Below, one piece after another: positions 37,470 to 48,770 of a stretch of 64,000 bases of DNA. The stretch is from Panorpa germanica (Eukaryota > Arthropoda > Insecta > Mecoptera > Panorpidae). Below the pieces are notes generated by a model. It had not been told where the DNA came from and did not search any database. It saw only the letters and a program-made list of their open reading frames with translations. The stretch spans positions 23,906,001 through 23,970,000 of the forward strand of contig OY783207.1 of the NCBI GenBank assembly GCA_963678705.1. Reading direction: 5' to 3'. Both the position numbers and the translations under genes were made by a program. Numbering within the stretch: the stretch's first letter is position 1; each line of letters opens with the position of its first letter.

Positions 37470-38075
37470 ATGGGCTTCTGTCCTCATTTTTTAGTGGTCG
37501 ATTTTTCAATTGTTAATTGAACTTGATGTTAATAAATGTGTATTGGCCTGTATATTTTATTAAATATCTAAATGGTGACGGAGATATAGCAATTAAAAAT
37601 TTGAATTGTAGTTTGAGCGCTAGAAATGGTCGGCCATATTTGTATGACGTGAAATGCATTTTAACGTCAGTGCTGTGTTAATGTTTTCTAGCTGTTGGTA
37701 GTCGAAATAATCAAGTCAAGTCAAAGAATAATAAGTTTTTATTTTATTTAACCCTGCTACGGCAGACATAATATTAGAATTTGATTGTTCCTTGAAATAG
37801 CTGTAAATAATATTTGATATTTTGATATATAAATACATATAGCAGAGATTTATGAGCTGTAAGGTTGGCAGCGGTTGTGATGTCACATGCACTTAGAATG
37901 TGTACAACGTTGAATCCGTTTAATAATTAAAGAGACAAAATGACTTTTTTAATTGTTAATATCTCTTAACATATAAGGAGTTATTAAAAAATAATTGAAC
38001 ATTTGAGGTTCTAGTACCCCACTTTATCAATATATAGTACACTTTTATAGAAATTAAGACATAGGACACTAGCTC
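37470..38075 (+). mobile_element. family B MITE, copy 4
   Basis: Nearly full length (about 606 bp). The left end is ATGGGCTTCTGTCCTC. The right terminus is damaged after GACATAGGACACTAGC, so the inverted repeat is imperfect. Confidence 0.8.
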
Positions 38076-39057
38076 GAGGGAGAAAATGCTTTTAAATGTT
38101 GAGGAAGACTCATGGCATTTGGATATCTTAAATGTATAGTTCTTTGAATCCTGCCTGATGCTAGTTTTAGCTATTTCTTGGCTCGAAAAGACAATGTTCC
38201 GTGGATCACCAGAACTATTTAGCGTCGTATAATGTTATCGAATGTTTGAAGTTGATGAACTGGTCATTGAATTTTGTACATAAAGTATAGAACAACATAA
38301 CCTCAAAGCTTTTATTAGCATTGAAGTTGAGAGAAAATTGTTCCCGCTAAATACAAAACAAGTTCATAATTTTTTAATCATCAAAAAGAACTTTTTAAGA
38401 TTAGAAGAAAAAGGCTAATATTATTTTAACTTATTATTATTATGAGTGATGAACTTGGTTTAAATATTCTGTTATAAAAAAACTCTATTGTAAAAAAAAT
38501 ATATTTTTATATTGAGGCAAATAAATTTGTAAACACTTGTAAAAAAAATGAAACCTGAGGTTAACCTTTTATTTGTTAATATTAAGAAACAAATGAATCA
38601 CACAAGTCCAAGAGAAAGGTGCAAAATAGAGCCCTACAGCGAAAATAATTGATAACTCCAATGCAATATTGCTTTATCTGAAAAATCCTCGTGGTCTCCT
38701 ATGACTAATCAATTTTCATCTAAATTATACAGACATTCCCACTCCCCTCAAATAAAGGAGGAGTAGGGGGGACCTGTCATTCCTATCGACTCACAGACTA
38801 ATGTGTTTTTTGTTTTTTTAACAGTTGCTTCTATTTTTCTAACCTATTTGCATTTATTTTTTTATTTTAGTTTTTTTTTCGTGGGTTGTAATTGATTCTG
38901 TCAAACACATTGTGTGGCTTCGGTTAAAGGTTATATAATAAGTCTAAAGGTGAATTGAACATTAAATGTATTAGCAAAGATTTAAACCAAAAATAATATT
39001 ATTCTTTCAAGGAACCAAATCATTAAATAGTAGATTTAGTTTCTGTTATTTAGTTGA
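38076..39057. other. spacer between MITE copies
   Basis: AT-rich, no supported gene or repeat. Confidence 0.3.
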
Positions 39058-39645
39058 ATGGGCTTGTGTCCTATGTCTTAATTTCTATAAAACTGTACTA
39101 TATATTGATAAAGTGGGTTACTAGAACCTCAAATGTTCAATTATTTTTTAATAATTCTTTATATTGCTTTATATGTTAAGAGATATTAACAATTAAAAAA
39201 GGCATTTTGTTTCTTTAATTATTAAAGGGATTCAACGTTGTACACATTCCAAATGCATGTGACATTACAACCGCTGCCAACCTCTGCTATATGTATTTAT
39301 ATATCAAATATTATTTACAGCTATTTCAAGGAACAATAAAATTTCAATATTATGTCTGCCGTAAAAGGGATAAATAAAATAAAAACTTATTATTCTTTGA
39401 CTTGATTTGATTATTTCGACTACCAACAGCTACAAAACATTACCACAGCACTGACCTACTCAACAAATAACTGACGTTAAAATGCATTTCACGACATAGA
39501 AATATGGCCGACCGTTTATATCGCTAAAACTACAATTCAAATTTTTAATTCCGTCAACATTTAGATATTTAATAAAATAGACACGCCAATATACATTTAT
39601 TAATATCAATTAATCAACCACTAAAAGATGAGGACACAAGCCCAT
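39058..39645 (-). mobile_element. family B MITE, copy 5
   Basis: Reverse-oriented copy of about 588 bp with intact ends (ATGGGCTTGTGTCC, GGACACAAGCCCAT) and small internal deletions relative to copy 2. Confidence 0.85.
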
Positions 39646-39927
39646 TAAACAGCTTGTAGTCCTTCAATTAAAAATTAATAAACACAACAAAAAATTTATT
39701 TAAAAAAAAAGTGAATATTTATTTATGTTATATTAATATATATACAAGATTATAAAAAATGCAAATTTATAATATATACACGTATATAAACAAAGTAATT
39801 ATTATATTTGTTATAAGTTAATTAGATAACTTTATAATGTTTATCCTGAGCTACCTGCAGAAGAACCTGTACTAAATGCAGACGATGTCGAGTTATTCGA
39901 TCTGGCAGCGATTTGGTTTTGATTAAC

Positions 39928-41045
39928 TTAGGTTCCAATTATTTGAGTTGAAGGTGGTGATTCAGGTTCTCTTTCTTCCACCTCGTATATTAGAGTCACC
40001 TGATTTTCTGTGTCTTTTCTGAATAAGACAAGCCACTCTGGACCATTGCCGACTTGTTTGATGTAGGATTTTATGAAACGTGGAGGATCCAGGATCAAGC
40101 GATTACTGGGAAGGCCAGGTTGGTCATTTACGGGATTCTAGAAACAGTAAATAAATAATAATTACTAATTTTGAATTAAGAATTTTCAATGCGATTTTTT
40201 TAAACATTTATCACGATACCAAATTAGGAATTTTGACACTGGCCCATTTAGACACTTATTAATTTAAAGACATTTCTTATCTTTGAATAATTTCGTTAAA
40301 ATCTTTGTGTTCGTAGGAAAATACACAATGGGCTTGTGTCCTCATTTTTTAGAGGTCGATTTTTCAATTGTTGATTGAAACTGATGTTAATAAATGTGTA
40401 TTGGTGTGTCTATTTTATTAAATGTCTAAATATTGACGGAGATATAGCAATGAAAAATTTGAATTGTAGTTTTAGCGCTAGAAATGGTCGGCCATATTTG
40501 TATGACGTGTAATGCATTTTAACGTTAGTTATTTGTTGAGTAGGTCAGTGCTGTGGTAATGTTCTGTAGCTGTTGGTAGTCAAATAATCAAGTCAAATCA
40601 AAGAATAATAAGTTTTTATTTTATGTAACCCTGTTACACAGACATAATATTGGAATTTTGTTGTTCCTTGAAATAGATGTAATTAATATTTGATATATAA
40701 ATACATATAGCAGAGATTTATGAGCTTTAAGGTTGGTAACCTTACACAAGGATTGTGATGTCACATGCACTTGGAATGTGTACAACGTTGAATCCCTTTA
40801 ATAATGAAAGAGACAAAATGACTTTTTTAATTGTTAATATCTCTTAACATATAAGGAGTTATTAAAAAATAATTGAACATTTGAGGTTCTAGTAACCCAC
40901 TTTATCAATATATAGTACACTTATATAGAAATTAAGACATAGGACACAAGCCCATTGTTACACGACGAAATATTTCACGTTCTTTATCAACACTTTTTTT
41001 ATAAGAATATTATTTCAACTTTATTATAAAAATGCAACTTACCAT
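39928..41045 (-). CDS. small two-exon gene (70 aa), unrecognised
   Basis: Exon 1 contributes only the ATG at 41045-41043, directly followed by a consensus GTAAGT donor. Exon 2 starts at 40137 after a TTACTGTTTCTAG acceptor and runs to TAA at 39930-39928. Together they encode 70 residues beginning MNPVNDQPGLPSNRLILDP, with PPRFIKSYIKQVGNGPEWL and TLIYEVEEREPESPPS. The composition is that of a conserved small soluble protein, but I cannot name it. The 905-bp intron holds a family B MITE. After the TAA the same frame stays open for 28 more codons (Ser-rich, to TAA at 39843-39841), so the stop could be recent or the tail could be chance. Confidence 0.55.
40328..40955 (+). mobile_element. family B MITE, copy 6, in intron of the small gene
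   Basis: Full-length copy (about 628 bp) with intact ends, ATGGGCTTGTGTCCTC and GGACACAAGCCCAT. It makes up about two thirds of the host intron. Confidence 0.85.
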
Positions 41046-42785
41046 GGTCACTAAGTTATTTTAAGAAGTCACACTAAAATATTTCGTTAAAAATATTTTT
41101 TTGGTTATCCTCGAGCTCTGTATGTCACCTTTGTAACGACCGGCAAAATAATAATAAATAATATTTATTTTTGAGACCCCTATTACGGAATGATAAGTAT
41201 GATAACTGTTAAATAAACCTGTGTATTTAGTGACGAATCCTGTGAATAGAGGCCTGTTCAGCAGAGACCAATTGCTTTTACAAAAAAAAGTTTTGATAGA
41301 GTTGTAACAGAAACTTTTTGGAAAAAAGAAGAAGAGTTTTTCTTAACAGCAATAGCAAAAAAACTAATTAATAGCACCCCCTTGTAATTGTACACTTTTT
41401 ATTTTATAAATTATTGAAGAATCTTATATCTGGTAGCACAGTAGCTAAGTAATGTCATTTTTATATAGTTCTATCCTACTTTATATTTTCTATCTCTGTT
41501 CAATAGCACTCTACAGAAATGGTCTACAAAAATGACGTCATAAAACGTTTCTCTGAAAAATATATACTCAAATTTTATAAAGCTATATCTATAATATAAT
41601 GAAAGAGTACTTCTTCTTCTAAGGTCTTTATAAATATGTAGTACAATGGCAGATCCATAACTTTGATGTTTAAATATATATCAATTCATAATAAATAATA
41701 TCAATTTTTGATTTTAAATAAATTCCATTTTCATATTTTCGTAGATACCAATTTTTGACAGTTTGTTCCATTTCAGTTAAGCATATGTAGTCATTCGTCG
41801 GACACATGCTGTGTCAAAATTTCACACAAATAATTATTTTGGGTTGGCATTATTTTACAAATTTGAATGTGAAAAGAGTGGGGATGCTATTTAGTTATCA
41901 GTTTAAATTTGAATACGAATAAAGATTTATTAAAGTTCTTTTGTGTCTGTAGTAAACAATCAGTTGATTCATAAGCTAATTGCAGAAATACTAAATAAAC
42001 ATAACCTACAAATCCGCTGTACTGGTGACTGTGCCTTCTGATAATATTAGGAAATACATTTGATTTGAAATGGTGAGCTATTTGTGTATTTAAATATAAT
42101 GACAATTAACGGATATTGGTGTATATTTCATTATTAAATTCACTGTTTTTGTATTTCACATATAATATCACATCCTCGCACAAACGCCAATATAATGCCA
42201 AACGTCTTATGCAGTCTTATGTTACAAATGTGGCGAATATATTTTTGCATAGTTACTACATACATGTACTTAAACTGCAAGAATATTCCTGAAAATGACA
42301 TGTCTCTGCGTCGATATATCACCCCTGAAAAAGTCAGCGGGTTCTGTTTATTGAAGGGAAGCGGTGTGAATGTCGTATGCAAGCGTCACTGTTTAGTTTA
42401 CTCGTATAAATGTTCAGGCAACCACCATCCTCGTTTCAGTATGGGAAAAAAGCAACCCTTGTCTTGATGGTGATGCTTGCGTGACTTTCTTTCTCTCCTA
42501 CTGATATATCGACGTGCACCTTAGGAGATTTGCTTAGGATACTACCCCTTCTGCTGGGGTGGCGGTAAAATCAACGTATTCAAAATTCAATTTTTTGTGA
42601 TCTTTTCTGATTTTGTTGTGATTAAATTTAGCACATTACCGAAACAAGACAACATAAAGACAATTAGGGTAATGCAGCATCTGAACATTTTACACAATCG
42701 CCACACCGACTCCAGAAAAAATTGGCTTCCAAATGACCAGTTATTCGTCCCCATGTAGTTCTCAAAACAGTGTATTATTCAGTGT
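41046..42785. other. gene-free upstream region
   Basis: AT-rich, with another perfect TGACGTCA at 41533-41540. Around 42330-42560 the sequence is less AT-rich, but I found no frame I can support as a gene. Confidence 0.3.
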
Positions 42786-43220
42786 ATGATTAATTTTCAG
42801 GGACACGAAGGAAATGGTCGCCCCAATCGAGGATCCAGAGCCCAACAAATTAGAGATTTGCGAAGATTTAAAGCTTGGCTATTTCACCTACCAAGAGACC
42901 AATTATTACAATTTGCTCTTTCAAAAGTTCGTCCGGATTTCGATATAAATTGTCCCGCTGTTAAACAATTGGCGCGTGATATTCTTGCACAAGGAAATTC
43001 TAGAAATCGAGTCGTTGTTGCCTGTAATAATACAGCATCTTCGAATACAAATTCATCTTCTGGAAGTAGTTCGGAAAATGTTGCCTCCACTTCACAAAGT
43101 AACCCCACGAATAATGTCCCCAGTACCGAGGGTAACTCACAAATTAATAGTTCGTCCGAATCGGAAATGTCGAAAAATCAAAATAAGGATGGTGACGATG
43201 ATAACACTGAAGAAAATTAA
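42786..43220 (+). CDS. orphan 144-aa protein, probably a terminal exon
   Basis: Open frame from ATG 42786 (MINFQGHEGN) to TAA 43220. The first half is basic and helical (RAQQIRDLRRFKAWLFHLP, DQLLQFALSKVRPDF, AVKQLARDILAQ). The second half is Ser/Asn-rich with an acidic end (DGDDDNTEEN). Two acceptor-like sites (TATTATTCAG before the ATG, ATTTTCAG just inside it) allow either a complete ORF or the last exon of a longer gene. No upstream coding exon was found. I do not recognise the family. The sharp change from a structured to a disordered half and the codon composition favour a real protein. Confidence 0.5.
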   Translation: MINFQGHEGNGRPNRGSRAQQIRDLRRFKAWLFHLPRDQLLQFALSKVRPDFDINCPAVKQLARDILAQGNSRNRVVVACNNTASSNTNSSSGSSSENVASTSQSNPTNNVPSTEGNSQINSSSESEMSKNQNKDGDDDNTEEN

Positions 43221-44381
43221 TTAAGATGTACTTTCTATCATAATCATGACGAATTTTAACTATGTATTGTATAATATATTCACTTAACTTGTAGTTTTTT
43301 GTCTTTCTTATTGTACCCGCTAGCGTTGTCTCTTTCTGTCTTTACACTACTGTACTGTGAGAGCGGAATGCTCTCACTGTTTTGTTATACGACACCAAGT
43401 AGATCACAATGTATGAAATAACACAGTGGTGTATTGATAAACATTAAAATAGAAATTTCTTATTGTTAATACGACTACATCCTACTGAAAAAGTCACAAG
43501 TTGCAAAGAAACGATTACGCTCCCTTGATACCGCCTTAACGGGGGTAATCTTCGATAATGTTTTTTGACAACACAGTTAATATATATTTATTTCTATAAT
43601 TACTACATGATAAAATGATATTTGAAGAATACTTTGTTAAATTTTCATAAATAAATATCAAGAAATGAGGCATTGACAGCGAATCTCCGCAGACGTCACA
43701 CAAAAAAGTAACATTGCGGTGTCACTCATAACTCATCACTGGATTTTCAGAAATCGAAAAACTAAAATGATTTCATTAGTTGATAAGTTTCTGCAGGTAA
43801 CGCTGTCGAGTTTTTCCTTTTTTATTGATTTTTCAATTTTTTATAGCACTTAGAAGTCAAAATACCGATTTTTCATGAAAAAAATCAGAAACTTTGTTAT
43901 TTTAAAATACGTTAAAATTAACAATTAAAAAAAACTCGACAGCGTTACCTCGGCATTTATGTAAATAAAGAGTGTGCAAAATTTTAAAAGAATCGGTCCA
44001 GTAGATTTTGAGCTAAAGACGGCACCGACTCTGAAAAAGCTATGTGTGAGAAACCGCATTTAAAAGTTTCAAAGAAAGACGAAAGCAGACCAGAGAGGTG
44101 AAAACTTAAACCTCTATATCTCCGACAGTTTTAGTCCAATCGATTCAAATTTTCACACAATAAACTTAATGTGTTGTACAGTAATTAAAAATAAGTTGAA
44201 ACCTTACCCCCTCTCTTGAACTTGCACATCTCTATCGTGAAAATATAACACAACAATTTAGATTATAATATTTAATAAATCCAATTAAGATATTAGGTAA
44301 TACATATTTTGATTTTAATTTAATAGATTATTACTAAAAGAATGAAAATCAACAAATAACATTTGAATTTTTGTAAAAATC
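43221..44381. repeat. repeat-like intergenic DNA with short inverted repeat
   Basis: Contains an inverted pair, AGGTAACGCTGTCGAGTTTTT at 43795-43815 and its complement at 43930-43950, separated by about 114 bp. It is followed by text typical of dispersed insect repeats (AAGAATCGGTCCAGTAGATT) to about 44240. Probably a transposon remnant; family unknown. Confidence 0.4.
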
Positions 44382-45188
44382 CTACTCTTCATTTTTAGGT
44401 CTATCAAGCATATGTATTAATTTATGGAGCGTCGTTGGGTGAAGATAAAATTGAGCACTGATCTGATCATGCGTTTCTATGCGAGCTAGCTCTGCGTCAA
44501 AATCATTTTGAGAAAGCAGTTTTTGTAGAGTCGTTTTTTTGTTTTCATAAAATTCATCTGAAACCCTTAAATATTCATCCTCAAATTCAGCTCTGTAGAC
44601 TGTTAGGGTATTCTCCATCTGTAGAAAGCCTGTGTCTCTCAAGCCAAGCATTATGTAGGAACAAAGGACTTCTCTAATTAGAACCCCGTCAACAGGTCCT
44701 GAATATCGTTCATGGTGAATTAGAAGAAGGATCTCTTCCGTGAGCTTACCCTTCAACCTAAAAAAACCAACCTTTCTCCAAACAACAAGAGCCAGTTGGT
44801 GTATTCTGTAAACATTTCTCCGTTCCGACACATACTGCTCTTTGGTCCAAGTATTTAGCGGAGAGCAAATTCCTTGCAGGATATCAGCAGCTGTGTTAAT
44901 AGTGCTCCATCTTTCTTCATAGTGTCGTAAAAACTCCTGACCTGTGTAAATAAGGGCGCCCCTGACAGTAGCTGTTGTATAATCGAAGAAATACTTTTCT
45001 ATATCCTCGTAAAGTCTCTCTGCTTGTACATCATAATTTTCTACTAATTCGTAAACCTGGAAGTTTAGTGCCATGTAGTGTCTTTTTGTAATATCAGTAT
45101 TTCTAAATAATTTGTTTATTTCCAATTTAAATTGCGACCACCACAGTCTGTAGATGTAACTCAGCGCATTATTTAAGTGAATGTTCAT
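44382..45188 (-). CDS. truncated cullin-like protein 1 (N-terminal cullin repeats only)
   Basis: Single-exon CDS of 268 residues related to the N-terminal cullin repeats of CUL1-type proteins, the scaffold of SCF ubiquitin ligases. Matching parts are RLYEDIEKYFFDY, ILQGICSPLNTWTKEQYV, VYRIHQLALVVWRKVGF, REVLCSYIMLGLRDTGF, LTVYRAEFEDEYL and AQFYLHPTTLHKL. These follow the order of CUL1 to about its residue 260, where the SKP1-binding surface lies. The remaining 500 residues (cullin homology domain, RBX1 site and neddylation lysine) are absent; the frame ends at 44382. An acceptor-like TTTCTTTACAG lies about 30 bp upstream of the ATG, so a 5' UTR intron is likely. If expressed, it could bind an adaptor without building a ligase; this is inference. 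Confidence 0.75.
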   Translation of the reverse strand: MNIHLNNALSYIYRLWWSQFKLEINKLFRNTDITKRHYMALNFQVYELVENYDVQAERLYEDIEKYFFDYTTATVRGALIYTGQEFLRHYEERWSTINTAADILQGICSPLNTWTKEQYVSERRNVYRIHQLALVVWRKVGFFRLKGKLTEEILLLIHHERYSGPVDGVLIREVLCSYIMLGLRDTGFLQMENTLTVYRAEFEDEYLRVSDEFYENKKTTLQKLLSQNDFDAELARIETHDQISAQFYLHPTTLHKLIHMLDRPKNEE

Positions 45189-46837
45189 TTTAAATTAGGA
45201 AGCTGCGAATTTCTGTAAAGAAAAATAATAATAAATAATACATAAAAACTGACCTCTACATAATCAATTTAACTTGACAACAACCGCATCCAGAAAATAT
45301 AACTATGATCCGCAAATCAAAGCCAAAGATACAGCAGTTGACCTCAAACATCAATGCTCTCGTTTACTGTGTCGTATGATCCCAATATTAATAATATAAG
45401 TCACGGAATGTTAACATTTTTACGTAAAGAGAAACTTTTTTATTACACATCAGCGTTTACCCGATTTATTCTGTTTAATACACATCCCTTTTACCCGATA
45501 AAATTCCTTAATTAATAATCAATCAATACTGTACCGTGGAAGCAGAATTTTTATTGTAAACCTATTGATCAATAACATCATTTTCGAAATAATAAATTTA
45601 TTAATAGTTACCTCTACTTTTAATAAATATGAAGATGACAATAAATTTGTAACTACTGCACTGATAATGATTATATCCTGGTGATTTTGTCACTTTGTAT
45701 TTTGCGCTGTCGAAACACTAATATTTCGTTATAGTAATTTTAACAGAATGGTATTAACAAGTTATAACTTTTTGTTATTATTATTTGAAATATTTTATTG
45801 TTTGCGTTTTAATTGATGAACAATACAAAATAATTTATTAGTAATTGTTGGAGAAAATAGATAAATAAACTGGCTGTATACATTTGTGAATATATTTATA
45901 TAAAAACTATAAAGGAATATTGGAAGATGAGGGATATATAAGCTGTTCCGTTGAACACTTTAGTCAGGAATCGTAAGAAATAAAAAAGATATTTTTTTGT
46001 AAGCAAAAGTAGCATAGGCGGCCTTTGGGGGTGGCAAGCAGGGCAACTACCCGGGACCAATCGCGCAACAATACAAGTAGAAAAATTCATTACTATATAT
46101 GTACTTGAATCTCGCGCCTCGCTCTTTAGAAATCCCACTAGAATCACTGCGTATATCTTTTAAGGCATTCATGTACCTTAGTTTATCATCATTAATATTT
46201 GTCGTCTTTGTGCTTGTTAACTTTTATAAAACTTCCAATATAAAATTTTATTTCTTGTCAATTATCATCAAAAATATTTACTTTTAATTTACATAAATTA
46301 TACAAAGAACAAGTGCCTCGCAATGGCTAAGGCCGCCCTTTCTCATACTAATACTACTATAATACTAAACTAACAATATATTGTAAACAAATAAGTTGCA
46401 TACACAAATGAGGCGTCTAGATGCAAAGGGATGTAAGTGACAAAAGTGAAATGCTTCAGAAAGGGTTTAAAGTTTTAAGGCGTTTTCGTTCAGTAGGCTT
46501 TAGAATCCACGCTATATAGTGAAATCTGTTCAAGTTTTCCCTTATATCTCTGTGCCACTAAATAGTTTAGTACATATTCTATCTTCTATATTTTCAAAAT
46601 TTGTCACTTATGGCAGATCTGTTTGCTACTAGACGCCTCATACATATATACATTTTAATTTCATTTTTCATTTAAATAATTACAATATTCATTTGAAGTA
46701 GTTTTCTTTATTAACAAATACAAATAATCTTTAGATGAAATTGGTACTTTACTTAAAAATCAAAAAAATACTTTACGGAGTTTTATATTTAATCAAGGTT
46801 TAAAACCGCCCTTAAACTTGTCTTCAATTCCTTGTTT
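45189..46837. other. spacer between the cullin-like genes
   Basis: Presumably holds the 5' UTR exon and promoter of the first cullin-like gene and the 3' flank of the second. It contains the hAT-like element at 46015-46340. No other gene was seen. Confidence 0.4.
46015..46340. mobile_element. hAT-like short element, copy 2
   Basis: Shares its interior with 34942-35257 and has related borders (GGGGGTGGCAAGCAGGGCAA on the left, AAGGCCGCCCTT on the right). The right end is shortened relative to copy 1. Non-coding. Confidence 0.5.
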
Positions 46838-47656
46838 TTAGGAGGTATTACAGTTGGAATTTTGATCCAATGACAAATTTTTAAACATGTTTATCTCTGT
46901 GTTCTTTACCACATTTTTGTCCCAGTTAAGTTTTTTCTGTTTTAATTTCTCAGCTTCATCTTTCATTTTCTCAATTTCGTCATACTCAGAAGGAAAATGA
47001 TCCATCAAAAACTCACCAACCATTTCATCTTCAAGATTCTCCACGTAGACATGCACACTGGGTTTCAAGACGGCATTCCCAACTTCCGTGAGCCCAAGAT
47101 CCACATAAGATTTAATCAAACCTAAAACTACATCCTTGTCGATATCCGTACCAGTCCGATCCGCAAAAATTTGCTTCCAAATCCTCATTGACAGAAGCGT
47201 GTGATGAGTGTTGAAGACAACCTTCTTCCACATGACCAGAGCCAACTGGTCGATGAAGTACAATCTGTCGTTTGATTCGTTGTACGTCTGTTGGACCCAA
47301 GCGTTGTGCATGTGTGTGAAGACATTACGTAGCACTGAAGACGACGTCTTAAAGAGTTGCCACTGCTCCACGTAGTAGTCAAAGAACTTGTCCCCCGGAA
47401 GGGAATTTGCTTCCTTAACAATATCCTCTAAATAGTCTCTCAGGAACTGTTCAATATCTTCGTACAGGAGAGGGAAGATCTCTTCTCCTAGTAGTGTAAA
47501 GTTGAAGGCGTTTAAAATTGCGTCTCTGTATTCCGTTTTAGATATATTGCGATGTTTTAGAATCTTCTCGATATCCTTTTTGCATACGTTCCACTTCTCG
47601 TTGTATTCTGGGGTTCTCAAAGATTCGGATGTATCCATCTTAGACGGTAAGCTCAT
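46838..47656 (-). CDS. truncated cullin-like protein 2 (N-terminal cullin repeats only)
   Basis: Single-exon CDS of 272 residues, paralogous in plan to the cullin-like gene at 44382-45188 and on the same strand. Cullin-repeat signatures: PLLYEDIEQFLRDYLEDIV, FFDYYVEQWQLFKTSSSVLRN, LYFIDQLALVMWKKVVF, LGLIKSYVDLGL, VHVYVENLEDEMV. It ends in a charged helical stretch (EIEKMKDEAEKLKQKKLNW) instead of continuing to the cullin homology domain. The ATG at 47656 follows an acceptor, GTTTTTCAG, by about 14 bp, giving the same 5' UTR-intron layout as its neighbour. The two proteins are well diverged from each other, so the duplication is not recent. The lost C-terminus means it cannot recruit RBX1/E2 as a normal cullin does. 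Role unknown; adaptor sequestration is a hypothesis. Confidence 0.75.
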   Translation of the reverse strand: MSLPSKMDTSESLRTPEYNEKWNVCKKDIEKILKHRNISKTEYRDAILNAFNFTLLGEEIFPLLYEDIEQFLRDYLEDIVKEANSLPGDKFFDYYVEQWQLFKTSSSVLRNVFTHMHNAWVQQTYNESNDRLYFIDQLALVMWKKVVFNTHHTLLSMRIWKQIFADRTGTDIDKDVVLGLIKSYVDLGLTEVGNAVLKPSVHVYVENLEDEMVGEFLMDHFPSEYDEIEKMKDEAEKLKQKKLNWDKNVVKNTEINMFKNLSLDQNSNCNTS

Positions 47657-48770
47657 ATTGAACACTTTTCTGAAAAACGACAGTTACTTATGTTTGTTAA
47701 AAGTCTTTATATAAGAAGTAGTTGACTTACTTAAATTAGCTGTTGAAACCTTTATTCATTAATTTATTTCAGCAGCAGAATTCGTAATCTGTTATACTTT
47801 ACGAGGTCACTATAATTAAAAAATATCTATTCAATTTATAGCACAATACAATACAAATAAATTCTTCGTTATTAAAAAACAAATCAACAAAATTGGTAAA
47901 AGCATTGTTGCCAAATTCTTCTATTGTTTACAAATTTAGTGAAATAGGAAACAATACTAAAAAATTCTTGCAAAACACCTTGTAAAAAACATTAATCAGT
48001 TTTGGAACCCTTAAAGAAAACCACCGCAGGAGGGTAGTGGTAAATAGAACAATATCTGTAACAGGTGGAAAATGAAGGGGATGAGCGGTAAGACTTACTT
48101 TTACATGCTGTTTATTAGATATCATAAATAATGTAGGGGTTACAAGGGGGGATGTTTCATAATTTATGGCAAAAAATAATTGTATTTAAGGATTCTGTAC
48201 TAAGTTAATAATATTTCAAAATATTTCATTAACAGTTAAAGCATTGTCCGCACTGATGCAACGTTTACTTTTGTGTGTCTTTTGTTTATCTTTGTTCACT
48301 ACCTTCATAATATCAACATTAAATTTGTTGAGCATTTCTTTTACACTCTGAAAAGATGACAATTCATAGAAAGAAAAGAAAGAGAGATTTAATTTATTAA
48401 AAATAAATTTCGCATCTATCGGACCGGGTCAAATAATATATTTATCCTTTAATATTGTCCACCAGGAGTCCAGGGCTTTACTAAATCATCCTGTATTATT
48501 TTCTGCGGTTCCGCGTTGTCCCAGCTATCACTCAACATTAAATAAACAATGGACCTTCCCGTTCAGTTTCCAATGTATAATAAATTTAATATCCCCGTAC
48601 CTTTATATGAGCCTGAGGGCTACATTTTAGTGTACCAGATATATTTTCTATTGTTGCTCAAAATCAGAAATCGATACAATTACGACACCAGTACAGGACC
48701 AGCTCGGGGACCCGCGCTTATAAATATATAATCACTTTTTCATAACGAAATTGAAATAATATTATTTTAA
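47657..48770. other. upstream of the second cullin-like gene
   Basis: AT-rich; expected to contain the untranslated first exon and promoter of the cullin-like gene. No further coding sequence supported. Confidence 0.3.

Noticed and set aside
42195..42467. 90-codon frame on the plus strand
   Set aside because: Composition is not gene-like (many Cys, Met and Tyr from AT-rich codons), the opposite strand is equally open, and there is no homology.
28723..43220. Joining the candidate exons at 28.7-28.9 kb to the 144-aa exon at 42.8 kb
   Set aside because: The phase does not match the long frame there. The other frame in that exon is open for only about 50 codons, so a direct splice is not supported.
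48549..48731. 60-codon frame upstream of the inverted repeat, starting MDLPVQFPMYNKF
   Set aside because: Short, isolated, with no splice context or recognised similarity; considered chance.
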